From Pseudomonadota bacterium (lineage in GTDB: Bacteria > Pseudomonadota > Gammaproteobacteria > Xanthomonadales > Rhodanobacteraceae): a stretch of DNA of 64,000 bases. The notes under the pieces are model-generated. The model saw only the letters and a program-made list of their open reading frames with translations, was not told the DNA's origin and made no database searches. Positions within the stretch are counted from its first letter, which is position 1. Each line of letters opens with the position of its first letter. The translations under genes were made by a program, and so were the position numbers. Positions 25,486 through 33,884 of this stretch are shown piece by piece. The stretch spans positions 1-64,000 of the forward strand of contig JAFEFS010000009.1 of the NCBI GenBank assembly GCA_018240465.1, written 5' to 3'.

Positions 25486-28400
25486 TCAGCCCGACAGGAT
25501 GGCCTTGAGCGCCGCGCGCGCGGCGTCGAACGAGAAATGCGCGCGCACGTTGGCGAGGCCGTTCGCCGACAGCGTGTTCCACAGCGCCTCGTCGGCGTAG
25601 AGGCGGACGATCGCGTCGGCGAACTCGGCCGGCGCGTCGGCGACAAGCACGTCGCTGCCGGCCCGCACGTGCATGCCCTCGACCGCGGTCGTCGTCGCGA
25701 CTACGGGCAGGCCGTAGCTCATCGCCATGTTGACCTTGCCCTTGACCCCGGCGCCGACGCGCAGCGGCGCGACCGAGATGCGGCAGCCGTCCATGTACGG
25801 CGCGATGTCTTCGACGTAGCCGTGCACGATAACGCTCCCGGTCGCGAGGGCGAGCACTTCTTCGACGACCTTGCTGCCGATGACGTGCAGCCTGATCTGC
25901 GGCGCGCGCGCCTGCACGAGCGGGAACACCTCGCGTACGAACCACTGCATCGCGTCGATGTTCGGCGGGTGCTGGAAGCCGCCGACGAAGACGAGGTCGC
26001 TGCGTTGCGCGTAGCCGCGGCGCAGGCCGTGGATCTCGTGCACGTTGCTCAGCACTTCGACGCGCGCCTCGGGCACTTCGTGCGCGAGGATCGCCTTTTC
26101 CACCGGGCTGACGACGAGAGTGATGTCGCAATCGCGCATCAGCTCGAACTCGGCCTCGCGCGTCGCCGCGGCCTGGCGCGCGAGCTCGGCGTTGCCTTCG
26201 AGCTCGGCGCTGCGCTGTTCGCGCAGATAGTGCAGGTCGACGGTGTCGAAGATGACCTGGGCGCGGTTCGCGTACACGCGCACGAGGTCGAGGTAGTTGC
26301 TCGCGACGTAGTGGCGCGAAAGGATCACCGCGTCGAGCGAGGCACCGTTCTCGCGCAGCCACGTGGCCGGGTCACCGAAGAACGGGTGGTACAGCGCCTC
26401 GACACCGAGAGCCTGCAGGCTCTCGGTATACTTTCCCGCATGCGCCCAGTTGTCGGGCAGGAAGCTCACGCGCCAGCCGGCCTCGCGCAGCAGGCGCATC
26501 AGGTTGGTCATGCGCAGCGAACCGGAATCCTGGTCCGGCGTCGGCGTATAGGCGTCGATCACGAGCACGTGGCGCGGATGGCGGAAGTTCGCCGCCGCCG
26601 GCGCGAGTTTCGCGGAATCTATCGGCGCGGGCTGCAGCGCGAGCGCATCCTTCCACTTGGCGAGGAATTTCTCGCGGTTGACGACCTGGTACTGCTTGAT
26701 CCCGCCGCTCGTGTCGGTGCCGGAGGTAACGCCCTCGAAGTGGACGACGACCGCGCGCGGTTCGTAGTAGACCTTCTTGCCCGCCGCGCGCACGGCGAAG
26801 GCGAGATCGGTGTCCTCGTAGTAGGCGGGAGCGTAGCGCACGTCGAATCCACCGAGCCGTTCGAACAGCGCGCGCGGCAGCATGATCGCGGCGCCGGAGC
26901 AGTAATCGGCCTCGCGCCGGTATTCGTAGCGCGGATCGCCCGGGTTGTCGAAGCGGCCGTAGTTCCAGCCCGAGCCGTCGCGAAACACGATGCCTCCGGC
27001 TTCCTGCAGGCGCCCGTCCGGATAGACGAGCTTCGCGCCGACCAGGCCGGCGTCGGGTTCCTCGGCAAAGCAGGCGGCGAGCGCTTCGAGCCAGCCACGG
27101 GTTACGACCGTGTCGTTGTTGAGAAACAGCACGTACTCGCCGCGTGCGATCGCTGCACCGGCATTGCACGAGCCGATGAAGCCGAGATTGCGCTCGTTGC
27201 GCAACGTGCGGATGCCTTCGATCCGTGCGAGTTGCGCCGGCGTCGCGTCGCTGGAGCCGTCGTCGACGACGATGGCCTCGAACGCGACCGTGCCCGCGTG
27301 CTCGGCGAGCGAGCGCAGGCAGGCGACCGTGTATTCGATCTTGTTGTAGACCGGGATGACGATGCTGACCAAAGGCTGCGCCGAACCCGGCACGGCGAAA
27401 GTCTGCAACGGCGCATCCGCGGCAGCCGGCTGCGGATGTGCGTCGATGATCGGCGTCGGCACCGGCGCGCCGCGCTTGCGTGCGAACTCGTCGCCGATGC
27501 GGCGGACCGTACCGAGCAAACCCCTGCGTGCCAGGCTGCCGCGCGTGCGCGCACCGGCGCTGCGCACGCGCTTGAACTGGAAGGCGATGCGCGCGCGCGC
27601 GTCGCGCAACGTGCGCACCACGAAACGCAGCGGGCGGGTGATGCGCCATGAGGTGCTTGCGAACATTTCCTGGACCTGGTTGTCGAGCTGCAGCGCCCAG
27701 CGCGTGCGTTCGTCGAAATCCTGCTGCAAACGGCTATGCGCGTTGTCGAGCTTGCCGTACTCGGCGCGCGTGTCCTGCAGCTCGGCGTCGAGCTGCTGTG
27801 CCCAGCGCGTGCGCTCGTCCATGGCTTTGTGCGCGATCCGTTCGCGCGCGGCGGCCTGGCGCGCCCATTTCGTCCGTTCGACGATCGTCTGTTCGCGCTC
27901 GGCAATGACTTTGCGGCCATGGCGCACATCGCGCTCGAGGCCGAGCGCCCATTCGATGCGTTGCGACAATTCCTCCTGTCGTCGTGCGATCTCGGCGTGC
28001 AGTCCGGCGTTCAGACGCTGTGCCTCGCCGAGCTGCCCGGCCCGCACCTGCGCACTGAGCGCAGCGGGAGCGGGATCGCGTGCCGGTATCGGCGAGCGTT
28101 GCCGTGCCACCTGCGGCAGCAAAGCGGCGTAGTCGGCGGCCATCCGGGTCAGATCGCGAGGCGGGGTGCCCATCAGCCGTTCCCGTGCCGCCGCGATCGC
28201 CTCCGGCTGTGCGGCCAGTGTCGCGACGCGCCCGACGACGGCGCCGGCGTCGGGTGCCACCAGCCACCCGCTGATGCCGTCGTCGATGCGCTCGGCGAGC
28301 GCCCCCAGTCGCGTGGCGATGACAGGAACGGCGAGACCGGCCAGTTCCGACAAGGTGTAGCTGAAGGTTTCCGCGACGGTGGGCAGCAGCAGCGCCGCAT

Positions 28401-30087
28401 CGGGACGCAGTTGCGCGAACAGTGCGGGCAGGTCTTCGCGTCGATAGTTGAGTACGACGTGGACATTCGCCTCGCCGAAAAACTGCTCGCCTTCGGCGCC
28501 CGCACCGAGCAGGAAAATGTCGGCATGCCGACGCAACCCGGGCAGCGCGGCACGCAGCAATTCGGCGCCCTTGCCGCGACGCACGCGGCCGGGTACGACC
28601 AGGCGCAGGCGGTCGCGCGGGGGTGGTGCCGGCGTCGGCACCGGCGCTGCGGGCGGCCAGGGCGCGAGGCCGTGCGCGATCACGCTCGCGGTGAGCGACG
28701 CGAGGCGCGGCTCGATGCGCAACAGGTTGGCCAGCGCGGAACGGCTTGGCGCAACGATCTGCGCTTTCGCGGCGAGCACCGCGGCGACATAGGCCGCACG
28801 CAGGCTGCGCCAGTAGTCGGCGTCGCGCTCGGCGAACTCGAAGCCGTCGCCTGCGGCGCGCAGGTCGGCGACGAGCTGTGCGTCGTCGAAAGCCAGGCCG
28901 GCATTGCCGAAATCGCGATGCAGGATCGGCCACAGCGGATAGTAGTCGTGGGTGACGAGCACGGTCGGCAGCCCCGTGCGCAGCGCGTCGAGGCTGTGGC
29001 CGATCAGCGAGGAGACGATCAGCGCATCGACCTGGAAATCGCGCAGCGCTTCGGCGAGGAAAGCCTGGTAGGTCGCATCCCCGGTCGCGGTGCTGCGGAT
29101 CGGATCGGGCAATGCAAGGCTGCGCAGCGCCGGCGTGGAGAATTCCGCATCGAGCAGTTCCAGCGATTCGCCGTAGCTGCGGCGCGGGAAGTTGCCGCGT
29201 GCGACCAGCACGAGGTGGTGGCGCATCGTGTCCGCTGCGGCGAGATCGCGCACGAAACGTTCGGCGCCGCCGCCCCAGCCGTGCAGCACGTGCAGCACGA
29301 CGGGCTTGCCGTCGAGGCCGTAGTACGCGCGTGGCCTTCGCCCGTCCCGCGCGAAGGGAAGTTCACACGCATCGCGCGTGGCGGATGTTTCCATCGCCGC
29401 CAGCGCGGCGCACACCTTCTCGCGCATTTCGCCGAGCGGCGAGAGCGGTCGCGCGTCGCCGCCGGGCGGAACTGGCGCGGGGCCGCGCAGCGCGCGCGCC
29501 GGGTCGGCGACGTAGAGGTGGTCGAACATCACGCCGCGCAGCGGCGCCAGGGTCTGCGGCAAAGTATGCGATCGCACTTTTTCCGCATCGATACGGCGCA
29601 GGTTCGCGCCGTTCCAGGCGCTGAGCAGCGGCGACCAGGCCGAGGTGGCGATCGCCTGGCCGCGGCCGTAGGCGTGGCAGAGCGCGTCGATCGATTCCGC
29701 GTCGGCGTCGCTGTGTTCACCGGTCGCCAGCGGTGCGCGCGCGGGGTCGACGTTGTCCAGCGGCGAGGCGACGAGCACGTCGTCGCCGATGGCATTGACG
29801 AGGCGGACGAACCACAGCGGCGGCAGCACGGTATTCGCACGCAGCATGATCAGGTCGTCGCCGGGCCATGCCCGGGCGGCGGCGCGCAACACGGCCACGG
29901 CGTCGTCATCGGCGATTGCGGCGAACGCGCCGTGCGCGGAGGCGCCGGCCAGCGCCGAGGACGGGCCGAACAGCTCGAGCCCGGCGTTCGCGATCTCGTT
30001 GCGTACGCGCGCCAGCCAGGTCGCGCTCGCGGCCTGCGCGCCGAACACGCACAGGCGCCTTTGGTTCGTGGAATTCGATTCGGTCAA
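25486..30087 (-). CDS. Giant three-domain glycosyltransferase (GT4-GT2-GT4)
   Basis: A 1533-aa cytoplasmic enzyme. After an N-terminal region of unclear type (1-250), a GT4-like domain (about 258-650) opens with VVLHVLHGWGGGAERF and has the donor motif ETFSYTLSELAGLAVPVIA. A coiled coil (about 695-815) with a repeated 'ERTRWAQQLD'-like phrase follows. A GT2 domain starts near 904 (LVSIVIPVYNKIEYT), with DDGSSDATP and FLNNDTVV as nucleotide-sugar/metal motifs. A final GT4-like domain (about 1167-1533) has RHVLVIDAYTPTPDQDSG and VAPLRVGAGVKGKV. Such fusions build several linkages of a cell-surface glycan. It diverges from the PBP1b gene. The product polymer is unknown. Confidence 0.87.
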   Translation of the reverse strand: MTESNSTNQRRLCVFGAQAASATWLARVRNEIANAGLELFGPSSALAGASAHGAFAAIADDDAVAVLRAAARAWPGDDLIMLRANTVLPPLWFVRLVNAIGDDVLVASPLDNVDPARAPLATGEHSDADAESIDALCHAYGRGQAIATSAWSPLLSAWNGANLRRIDAEKVRSHTLPQTLAPLRGVMFDHLYVADPARALRGPAPVPPGGDARPLSPLGEMREKVCAALAAMETSATRDACELPFARDGRRPRAYYGLDGKPVVLHVLHGWGGGAERFVRDLAAADTMRHHLVLVARGNFPRRSYGESLELLDAEFSTPALRSLALPDPIRSTATGDATYQAFLAEALRDFQVDALIVSSLIGHSLDALRTGLPTVLVTHDYYPLWPILHRDFGNAGLAFDDAQLVADLRAAGDGFEFAERDADYWRSLRAAYVAAVLAAKAQIVAPSRSALANLLRIEPRLASLTASVIAHGLAPWPPAAPVPTPAPPPRDRLRLVVPGRVRRGKGAELLRAALPGLRRHADIFLLGAGAEGEQFFGEANVHVVLNYRREDLPALFAQLRPDAALLLPTVAETFSYTLSELAGLAVPVIATRLGALAERIDDGISGWLVAPDAGAVVGRVATLAAQPEAIAAARERLMGTPPRDLTRMAADYAALLPQVARQRSPIPARDPAPAALSAQVRAGQLGEAQRLNAGLHAEIARRQEELSQRIEWALGLERDVRHGRKVIAEREQTIVERTKWARQAAARERIAHKAMDERTRWAQQLDAELQDTRAEYGKLDNAHSRLQQDFDERTRWALQLDNQVQEMFASTSWRITRPLRFVVRTLRDARARIAFQFKRVRSAGARTRGSLARRGLLGTVRRIGDEFARKRGAPVPTPIIDAHPQPAAADAPLQTFAVPGSAQPLVSIVIPVYNKIEYTVACLRSLAEHAGTVAFEAIVVDDGSSDATPAQLARIEGIRTLRNERNLGFIGSCNAGAAIARGEYVLFLNNDTVVTRGWLEALAACFAEEPDAGLVGAKLVYPDGRLQEAGGIVFRDGSGWNYGRFDNPGDPRYEYRREADYCSGAAIMLPRALFERLGGFDVRYAPAYYEDTDLAFAVRAAGKKVYYEPRAVVVHFEGVTSGTDTSGGIKQYQVVNREKFLAKWKDALALQPAPIDSAKLAPAAANFRHPRHVLVIDAYTPTPDQDSGSLRMTNLMRLLREAGWRVSFLPDNWAHAGKYTESLQALGVEALYHPFFGDPATWLRENGASLDAVILSRHYVASNYLDLVRVYANRAQVIFDTVDLHYLREQRSAELEGNAELARQAAATREAEFELMRDCDITLVVSPVEKAILAHEVPEARVEVLSNVHEIHGLRRGYAQRSDLVFVGGFQHPPNIDAMQWFVREVFPLVQARAPQIRLHVIGSKVVEEVLALATGSVIVHGYVEDIAPYMDGCRISVAPLRVGAGVKGKVNMAMSYGLPVVATTTAVEGMHVRAGSDVLVADAPAEFADAIVRLYADEALWNTLSANGLANVRAHFSFDAARAALKAILSG

Positions 30088-30177
30088 AGCAAGGTCCGTT
30101 GCGTGCCCTGGCTCGGCAACCGGCGCGCGAGGGCGGAATCCGGGGCCAGTTGTGGCAAAACGGCGAAATTATCGCGG

Positions 30178-32550
30178 ATGAGGCGCGCAAAGTCATCGCG
30201 GCGGCTCGGCATTCAGGCGGATCGGGTAGACTTTTTGCGATTCCACCGACTTCGACCCGCATTGTCCTTCCTGTCCGGTCTCCTGCAAACCCCGGGTTTC
30301 CTCTGGCGCTGGCTGCGCGTGCCGTTCTGGCTCGGCCTCGGCTTCGCGCCCGGATTCCTGCCGTTGTACGTGCACAATCTCGACGCGCAACTGCGCAGTC
30401 GCTTCGATGATTTTTCCTGGGACCTGCCCAGTCGCGTCTATGCGCGCCCGCTCGAACTGCGCGCGGGCATGCCGATGTCGGCCGATACGCTGCTGCTCGA
30501 ACTCGACGCCGCGCGTTACGAGGCCGATGCGGCGGCAAAGGTGCCCGGCACCTACGCGCGCAACGGCGCGAAGTTCGTCATCGCGCGCCGCGCGTTCGTC
30601 GATGCGCAGGGGGCGCAGAAGCCGCGCCGCGTCGCGGTGGTGCTGACCGCGAACGCGGTCGCCAGCGTCGGCGATGCCGACACCGGCGCCACGCTCGACT
30701 ACGCGCGCCTCGATCCCGCGCGCATCGCCACCCTGTATGGCTCCGAGCAGGAAGAGCGGCGCGTGGTCAAGCTCGAACAGCTGCCGCCGCTGCTCGTTGC
30801 CGGCCTGCAGGCGGTCGAGGACCGCGAATTCAAGCATCACCACGGCATCAACACGTTCGCGATCGCGCGTGCGCTTCTCGCCAACCTGTTCGCCGGGCAC
30901 GCGGTGCAGGGCGGCAGCACGTTGACCCAGCAACTGGTCAAGAACCTGTTCCTCGACAATAGCCGCAAGTTCACGCGCAAGTTCAACGAGGCGATCATCG
31001 CGCTGCTGATCGAGGCGCGCTACGACAAGCATCGCATCCTCGAAACCTATTGCAACGAGGTCTTCCTCGGTCAGCAGGGCGGTCAGGCGGTGCACGGCTT
31101 CGCGGCGGCGGCGGAGTTCTACTTCGGCCGCGACGCCAAGGACCTGAAGCCGGCCGAGATCGCACTGCTGGTCGGCATGGTCAAGGGGCCGAGTCTGTAC
31201 GATCCGCGGCGCAACCCCGAGCTTGCGCTGAACCGGCGCAACGTCGTGCTCGCCTCGTTCCACGATACCGGCCTGATCGACGCCGACACACTCAAGTCGG
31301 CGCGCGCGGAAAAGCTCGGCGTGGCCGACACCCCGGGCTTGCCGCGCAACCGCTATCCGGCGTTCCTCGACCTCGTGCGCCAGCAATTGACCAACGACTA
31401 TCCCGACGCGCAACTGCAGCGCGCCGGCCTCGTCGTCTACACCACGCTGGCGCCGTCGACCCAGGCGTTCGCGGAGGCCGCGCTGACGAAGACGCTCGAC
31501 GGCCTCGGCAAGAAGCAGGCGGAGACGCAGGGCGCGATGGTCGTGACCGGCGCGCGCGACGGCGAGGTGCAGGCACTGATTGGCGCGCGCGATCCGGCCG
31601 ATCCCGGGTTCAACCGCGCGCTCGACGCCCGCCGGCCGATCGGTTCGCTGGTCAAGCCGTTCGTCAATCTCGTCGCCCTCGCGCAGCCGGACAAGTACTC
31701 GCTGGCCACGCTGCTCGACGACTTGCCGGTGGACATGGCGATGCCGAACGGCTCGCGCTGGACGCCGCAGAACGACGACCACGAAAGCCACGGCCAGGTG
31801 CCGATGATCGACGTGCTCGCGCATTCGTACAATCTCGCGACCGTGCACCTCGGCCTCGCCCTGGGTCTTGCGAAGATCCGCGGCCTGCTCGAATCGTTCG
31901 GCCTCGATGCCGAGATCAACCCCAATCCGTCGCTGCTGCTCGGTGCTGTCGACCTGTCGCCGTTCCAGGTCGCGCAGATGTACCAGTATTTTGCTGCCGA
32001 TGGCCACGCATTGCCGCTGCGCGCGCTGCGCGGCGTGGTCGACGCGCACGGCAAACCGCTCGCGCGCTATGGCGTGAAATCCGGCGCGGGCAACTACATC
32101 CAGCCGGCGCGGCTGGTCACGTTCGCGATGCAGGACGTAGTCGAGCGCGGCACCGCGCATGCGATTTCCGACCAGGGCCTCGGCGGTCTGCACGCCGCGG
32201 GCAAGACCGGCACCAGCGACTCGCAGCGCGACGCCTGGTTCGCCGGTTTCACCGGTTCGCACCTCGCCGTCATCTGGGTCGGCCGCGACGACAACAAAGT
32301 GACCGGCCTGTGGAGCTGGAGCGGCGGCGTCGCCACCTGGGTCGCGTTGTTCAAGAAACTGCCGAGCGCGCCGCTGACCGTTCCGCTCGACGGCATCGAA
32401 ATGGTCACGGTCAACCCGCAATCGGGCGAGCGCACTGACGAGCAATGCACCGGTGCGCGCCAGTTGCCGTTCATGGCCGGTTTCGCGCCGACCGCGGCCG
32501 ACCATTGCGTGATGCAGGAAATACGATCGATTTTTTCGGGAAATCAGTAA
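30178..32550 (+). CDS. mrcB: Penicillin-binding protein 1B (bifunctional)
   Basis: A class A PBP of about 790 residues that polymerises and crosslinks peptidoglycan in the periplasm. A cytoplasmic N-tail and one membrane helix (about 38-58) are followed by a UB2H-like region. The GT51 glycosyltransferase has EDREFKHHHGIN and GGSTLTQQLVKN. The transpeptidase has SLVK (in RPIGSLVKPF), SYN (AHSYNLATV) and KTGT. The start is uncertain: ATG at 30178 gives a plausible basic tail, but the codons up to about 30255 could be leader and a TTG near 30261 is possible. The opposing glycosyltransferase starts 90 nt away. Confidence 0.93.
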   Translation: MRRAKSSRRLGIQADRVDFLRFHRLRPALSFLSGLLQTPGFLWRWLRVPFWLGLGFAPGFLPLYVHNLDAQLRSRFDDFSWDLPSRVYARPLELRAGMPMSADTLLLELDAARYEADAAAKVPGTYARNGAKFVIARRAFVDAQGAQKPRRVAVVLTANAVASVGDADTGATLDYARLDPARIATLYGSEQEERRVVKLEQLPPLLVAGLQAVEDREFKHHHGINTFAIARALLANLFAGHAVQGGSTLTQQLVKNLFLDNSRKFTRKFNEAIIALLIEARYDKHRILETYCNEVFLGQQGGQAVHGFAAAAEFYFGRDAKDLKPAEIALLVGMVKGPSLYDPRRNPELALNRRNVVLASFHDTGLIDADTLKSARAEKLGVADTPGLPRNRYPAFLDLVRQQLTNDYPDAQLQRAGLVVYTTLAPSTQAFAEAALTKTLDGLGKKQAETQGAMVVTGARDGEVQALIGARDPADPGFNRALDARRPIGSLVKPFVNLVALAQPDKYSLATLLDDLPVDMAMPNGSRWTPQNDDHESHGQVPMIDVLAHSYNLATVHLGLALGLAKIRGLLESFGLDAEINPNPSLLLGAVDLSPFQVAQMYQYFAADGHALPLRALRGVVDAHGKPLARYGVKSGAGNYIQPARLVTFAMQDVVERGTAHAISDQGLGGLHAAGKTGTSDSQRDAWFAGFTGSHLAVIWVGRDDNKVTGLWSWSGGVATWVALFKKLPSAPLTVPLDGIEMVTVNPQSGERTDEQCTGARQLPFMAGFAPTAADHCVMQEIRSIFSGNQ

Positions 32551-32564
32551 ACTATGCAGTCGCT

Positions 32565-32593
32565 GTCGTCCCGGCATTCGCTGCCGGAACGAC
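32565..32593 (+). terminator. Hairpin downstream of mrcB
   Basis: Arms GTCGTCCCGGCA (32565-32576) and TGCCGGAACGAC (32582-32593) pair at 11 of 12 positions around a TTCGC loop, 15 nt after the mrcB stop. No U-run follows, so it is either a repeat-derived hairpin or a weak terminator ahead of the small lipoprotein gene. Confidence 0.45.
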
Positions 32594-32630
32594 GGGCAAA
32601 ATGAACTGCATTCCGCCCAAGAGTATACAA

Positions 32631-33155
32631 ATGAAATTTTTCCTGTCTGTGATTGTTGCCGTCGTTTGCGGCGCGCTGCTCGCCGCCTGTTCCCAGCCGG
32701 CGCCGCCGGCGAAGGCCGCGGCGCGGCCCGACCGCGATCCGGTCGCCGCAGTCACCGCGATCCGCGCGGCCGGTGCCAAGGTCGATTCCGCGCTCGAGGT
32801 CAAGCCGCTGCGCGACCCCGCCGCCGAAGGCCTGCTCAAGCAGGCGCGCGACCTCGAAGCGCAGGCCCAGCCGGCGCCGGCGCTCGATGCCGTGCGCAAG
32901 GCGGAGAAGATCGCCGGTCCCGCGCCCGACATTCTCCAGTTCGAGGCCGAACTGCTGATCCAGACGCGTGCATGGCGCCAGGCCGGCGAGGTCGCGCAGA
33001 AGGCTTACGACAGCGGTCCCAAGGTTGGCGCGATCTGCGCGCGCAACCAGCAGACCCTGGTCGAGGTGCGCAGCGCGCTCGGCGACGCCGCAGGCGCAGC
33101 GCAGGCGCAGCAGATGGTTGCGACCTGTCGGCAGGCGGCGCCGGCGCGCTATTGA
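32631..33155 (+). CDS. Small lipoprotein with TPR-like helices
   Basis: A 174-aa lipoprotein: signal MKFFLSVIVAVVCGALLAAC with the lipid-modified cysteine at residue 20. The mature part is alanine-rich and helical, and about residues 65-160 look like one or two degenerate TPR units (LLKQARDLEAQAQPAPALDA, LIQTRAWRQAGEVAQKAY). It follows mrcB in the same direction by 80 nt. In E. coli an unrelated lipoprotein, LpoB, activates PBP1b. An analogous helper role is an attractive guess here but rests only on gene order. The ATG at 32631 begins the lipoprotein signal; 32601 is an alternative. Confidence 0.75.
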   Translation: MKFFLSVIVAVVCGALLAACSQPAPPAKAAARPDRDPVAAVTAIRAAGAKVDSALEVKPLRDPAAEGLLKQARDLEAQAQPAPALDAVRKAEKIAGPAPDILQFEAELLIQTRAWRQAGEVAQKAYDSGPKVGAICARNQQTLVEVRSALGDAAGAAQAQQMVATCRQAAPARY

Positions 33156-33270
33156 CACGTTGGCGCTGCGCTTGGCTTCTGTTCTCGCCCGTCATTCCCA
33201 CGAAGGCGGGAATCCAGTTCTTGCTTTTCGGTTTTCCAGAGCAAGAGCTTCCACTAGCCTGCGGCGAGCG

Positions 33271-33306
33271 GGTTACTTTCTCTTGCTTGTGCAAGAGAAA
33301 GTAACC
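33271..33306. repeat. Perfect 16-bp-stem palindrome
   Basis: GGTTACTTTCTCTTGC (33271-33286) and its exact complement (33291-33306) flank TTGT. It resembles the palindrome at 33729-33766 and the widely dispersed GGTTACTTT repeats known in Xanthomonadales and pseudomonads. Confidence 0.8.
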
Positions 33307-33728
33307 AAAGAGAACACACCCCAGAGCATTGCGCCCTGCGCGCATCCTGCGCTCCGGGTCCGCGCCAGCGGTCGGGTTCCGCTGATTGCACCTGCGTGTG
33401 CAACAGCGCAATGCGCGCGGTCCTCGCGCGCCCCCTGCGGGCCTGATCGACCGCTGCCGCCGCAATGCAATGGGGGCCCGGAAGGGCAAGAGCAGCGCGC
33501 TGTTGCGCGCAGAAGCGAAAGCAGAAAAGCCTTGCACGCTGTGGCTCTTGATCTCCGGGTCCCCGTTTGCCGCGGCGAGGGCATGACGGAAACGCCCGCA
33601 GGGTCGGCGCGATGGATCGCGCCGAGTTCGTTGCCTGGACGGGGAAGTTCAGTCAACGAACCCCGGCATGACCTCGCGTACCCGGAGCGCGAAGCGCGCA
33701 GGGCGCGGCATCCGGGGTGCATTTCTTT

Positions 33729-33766
33729 GGGTTACTTTTCTTTGTGCAAGCAAAGAAAAGTGACCC
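33729..33766. repeat. 16-bp-stem palindrome, one mismatch
   Basis: GGGTTACTTTTCTTTG (33729-33744) pairs with CAAAGAAAAGTGACCC (33751-33766) at 15 of 16 positions around TGCAAG. It is the right-hand counterpart of the palindrome at 33271 inside the same element. Confidence 0.8.
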
Positions 33767-33884
33767 GCGCGCCGGACTCGCGCGGAAAAGCGAATGGACG
33801 CGGCAACAATGAAATGAGAGGCCGAAGAAGAAACTGGATTCCCGCCTTCGCGGGAATGACGAGCAAACGCACGGTCGCGCTCGC

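Larger units (their letters stand above)
33191..33860. repeat. Nested inverted-repeat element (MITE-like), noncoding
   Basis: Outer arms are 29 nt: 33191-33219 and 33832-33860 match in inverted orientation at 28 of 29 positions (GTCATTCCC.CGAAGGCGGG core). Inside lie two more palindromes: 33271-33306 (16-bp perfect stem, 4-nt loop) and 33729-33766 (16-bp stem, one mismatch), both of GGTTACTTT-type. 33546-33623 is homologous to the ahpC-ahpF spacer. The 728-bp gap between the lipoprotein and helicase genes holds only this; open frames across it have no gene-like features. No transposase and no clear target duplication were seen. Confidence 0.75.

Noticed and set aside
27736..30177. Long open frame upstream of mrcB on the plus strand
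   Set aside because: It is antisense to the giant glycosyltransferase, whose domains are clear. The composition is that of a shadow frame.
33191..33860. CRISPR array or insertion sequence
   Set aside because: The repeats are inverted and unequal, with no regular spacers and no transposase gene.
33360..33884. Short open frames inside the repeat element
   Set aside because: No domain, no good ribosome site, and part of the peptide sequence recurs only because the DNA repeat recurs at 9515-9594.
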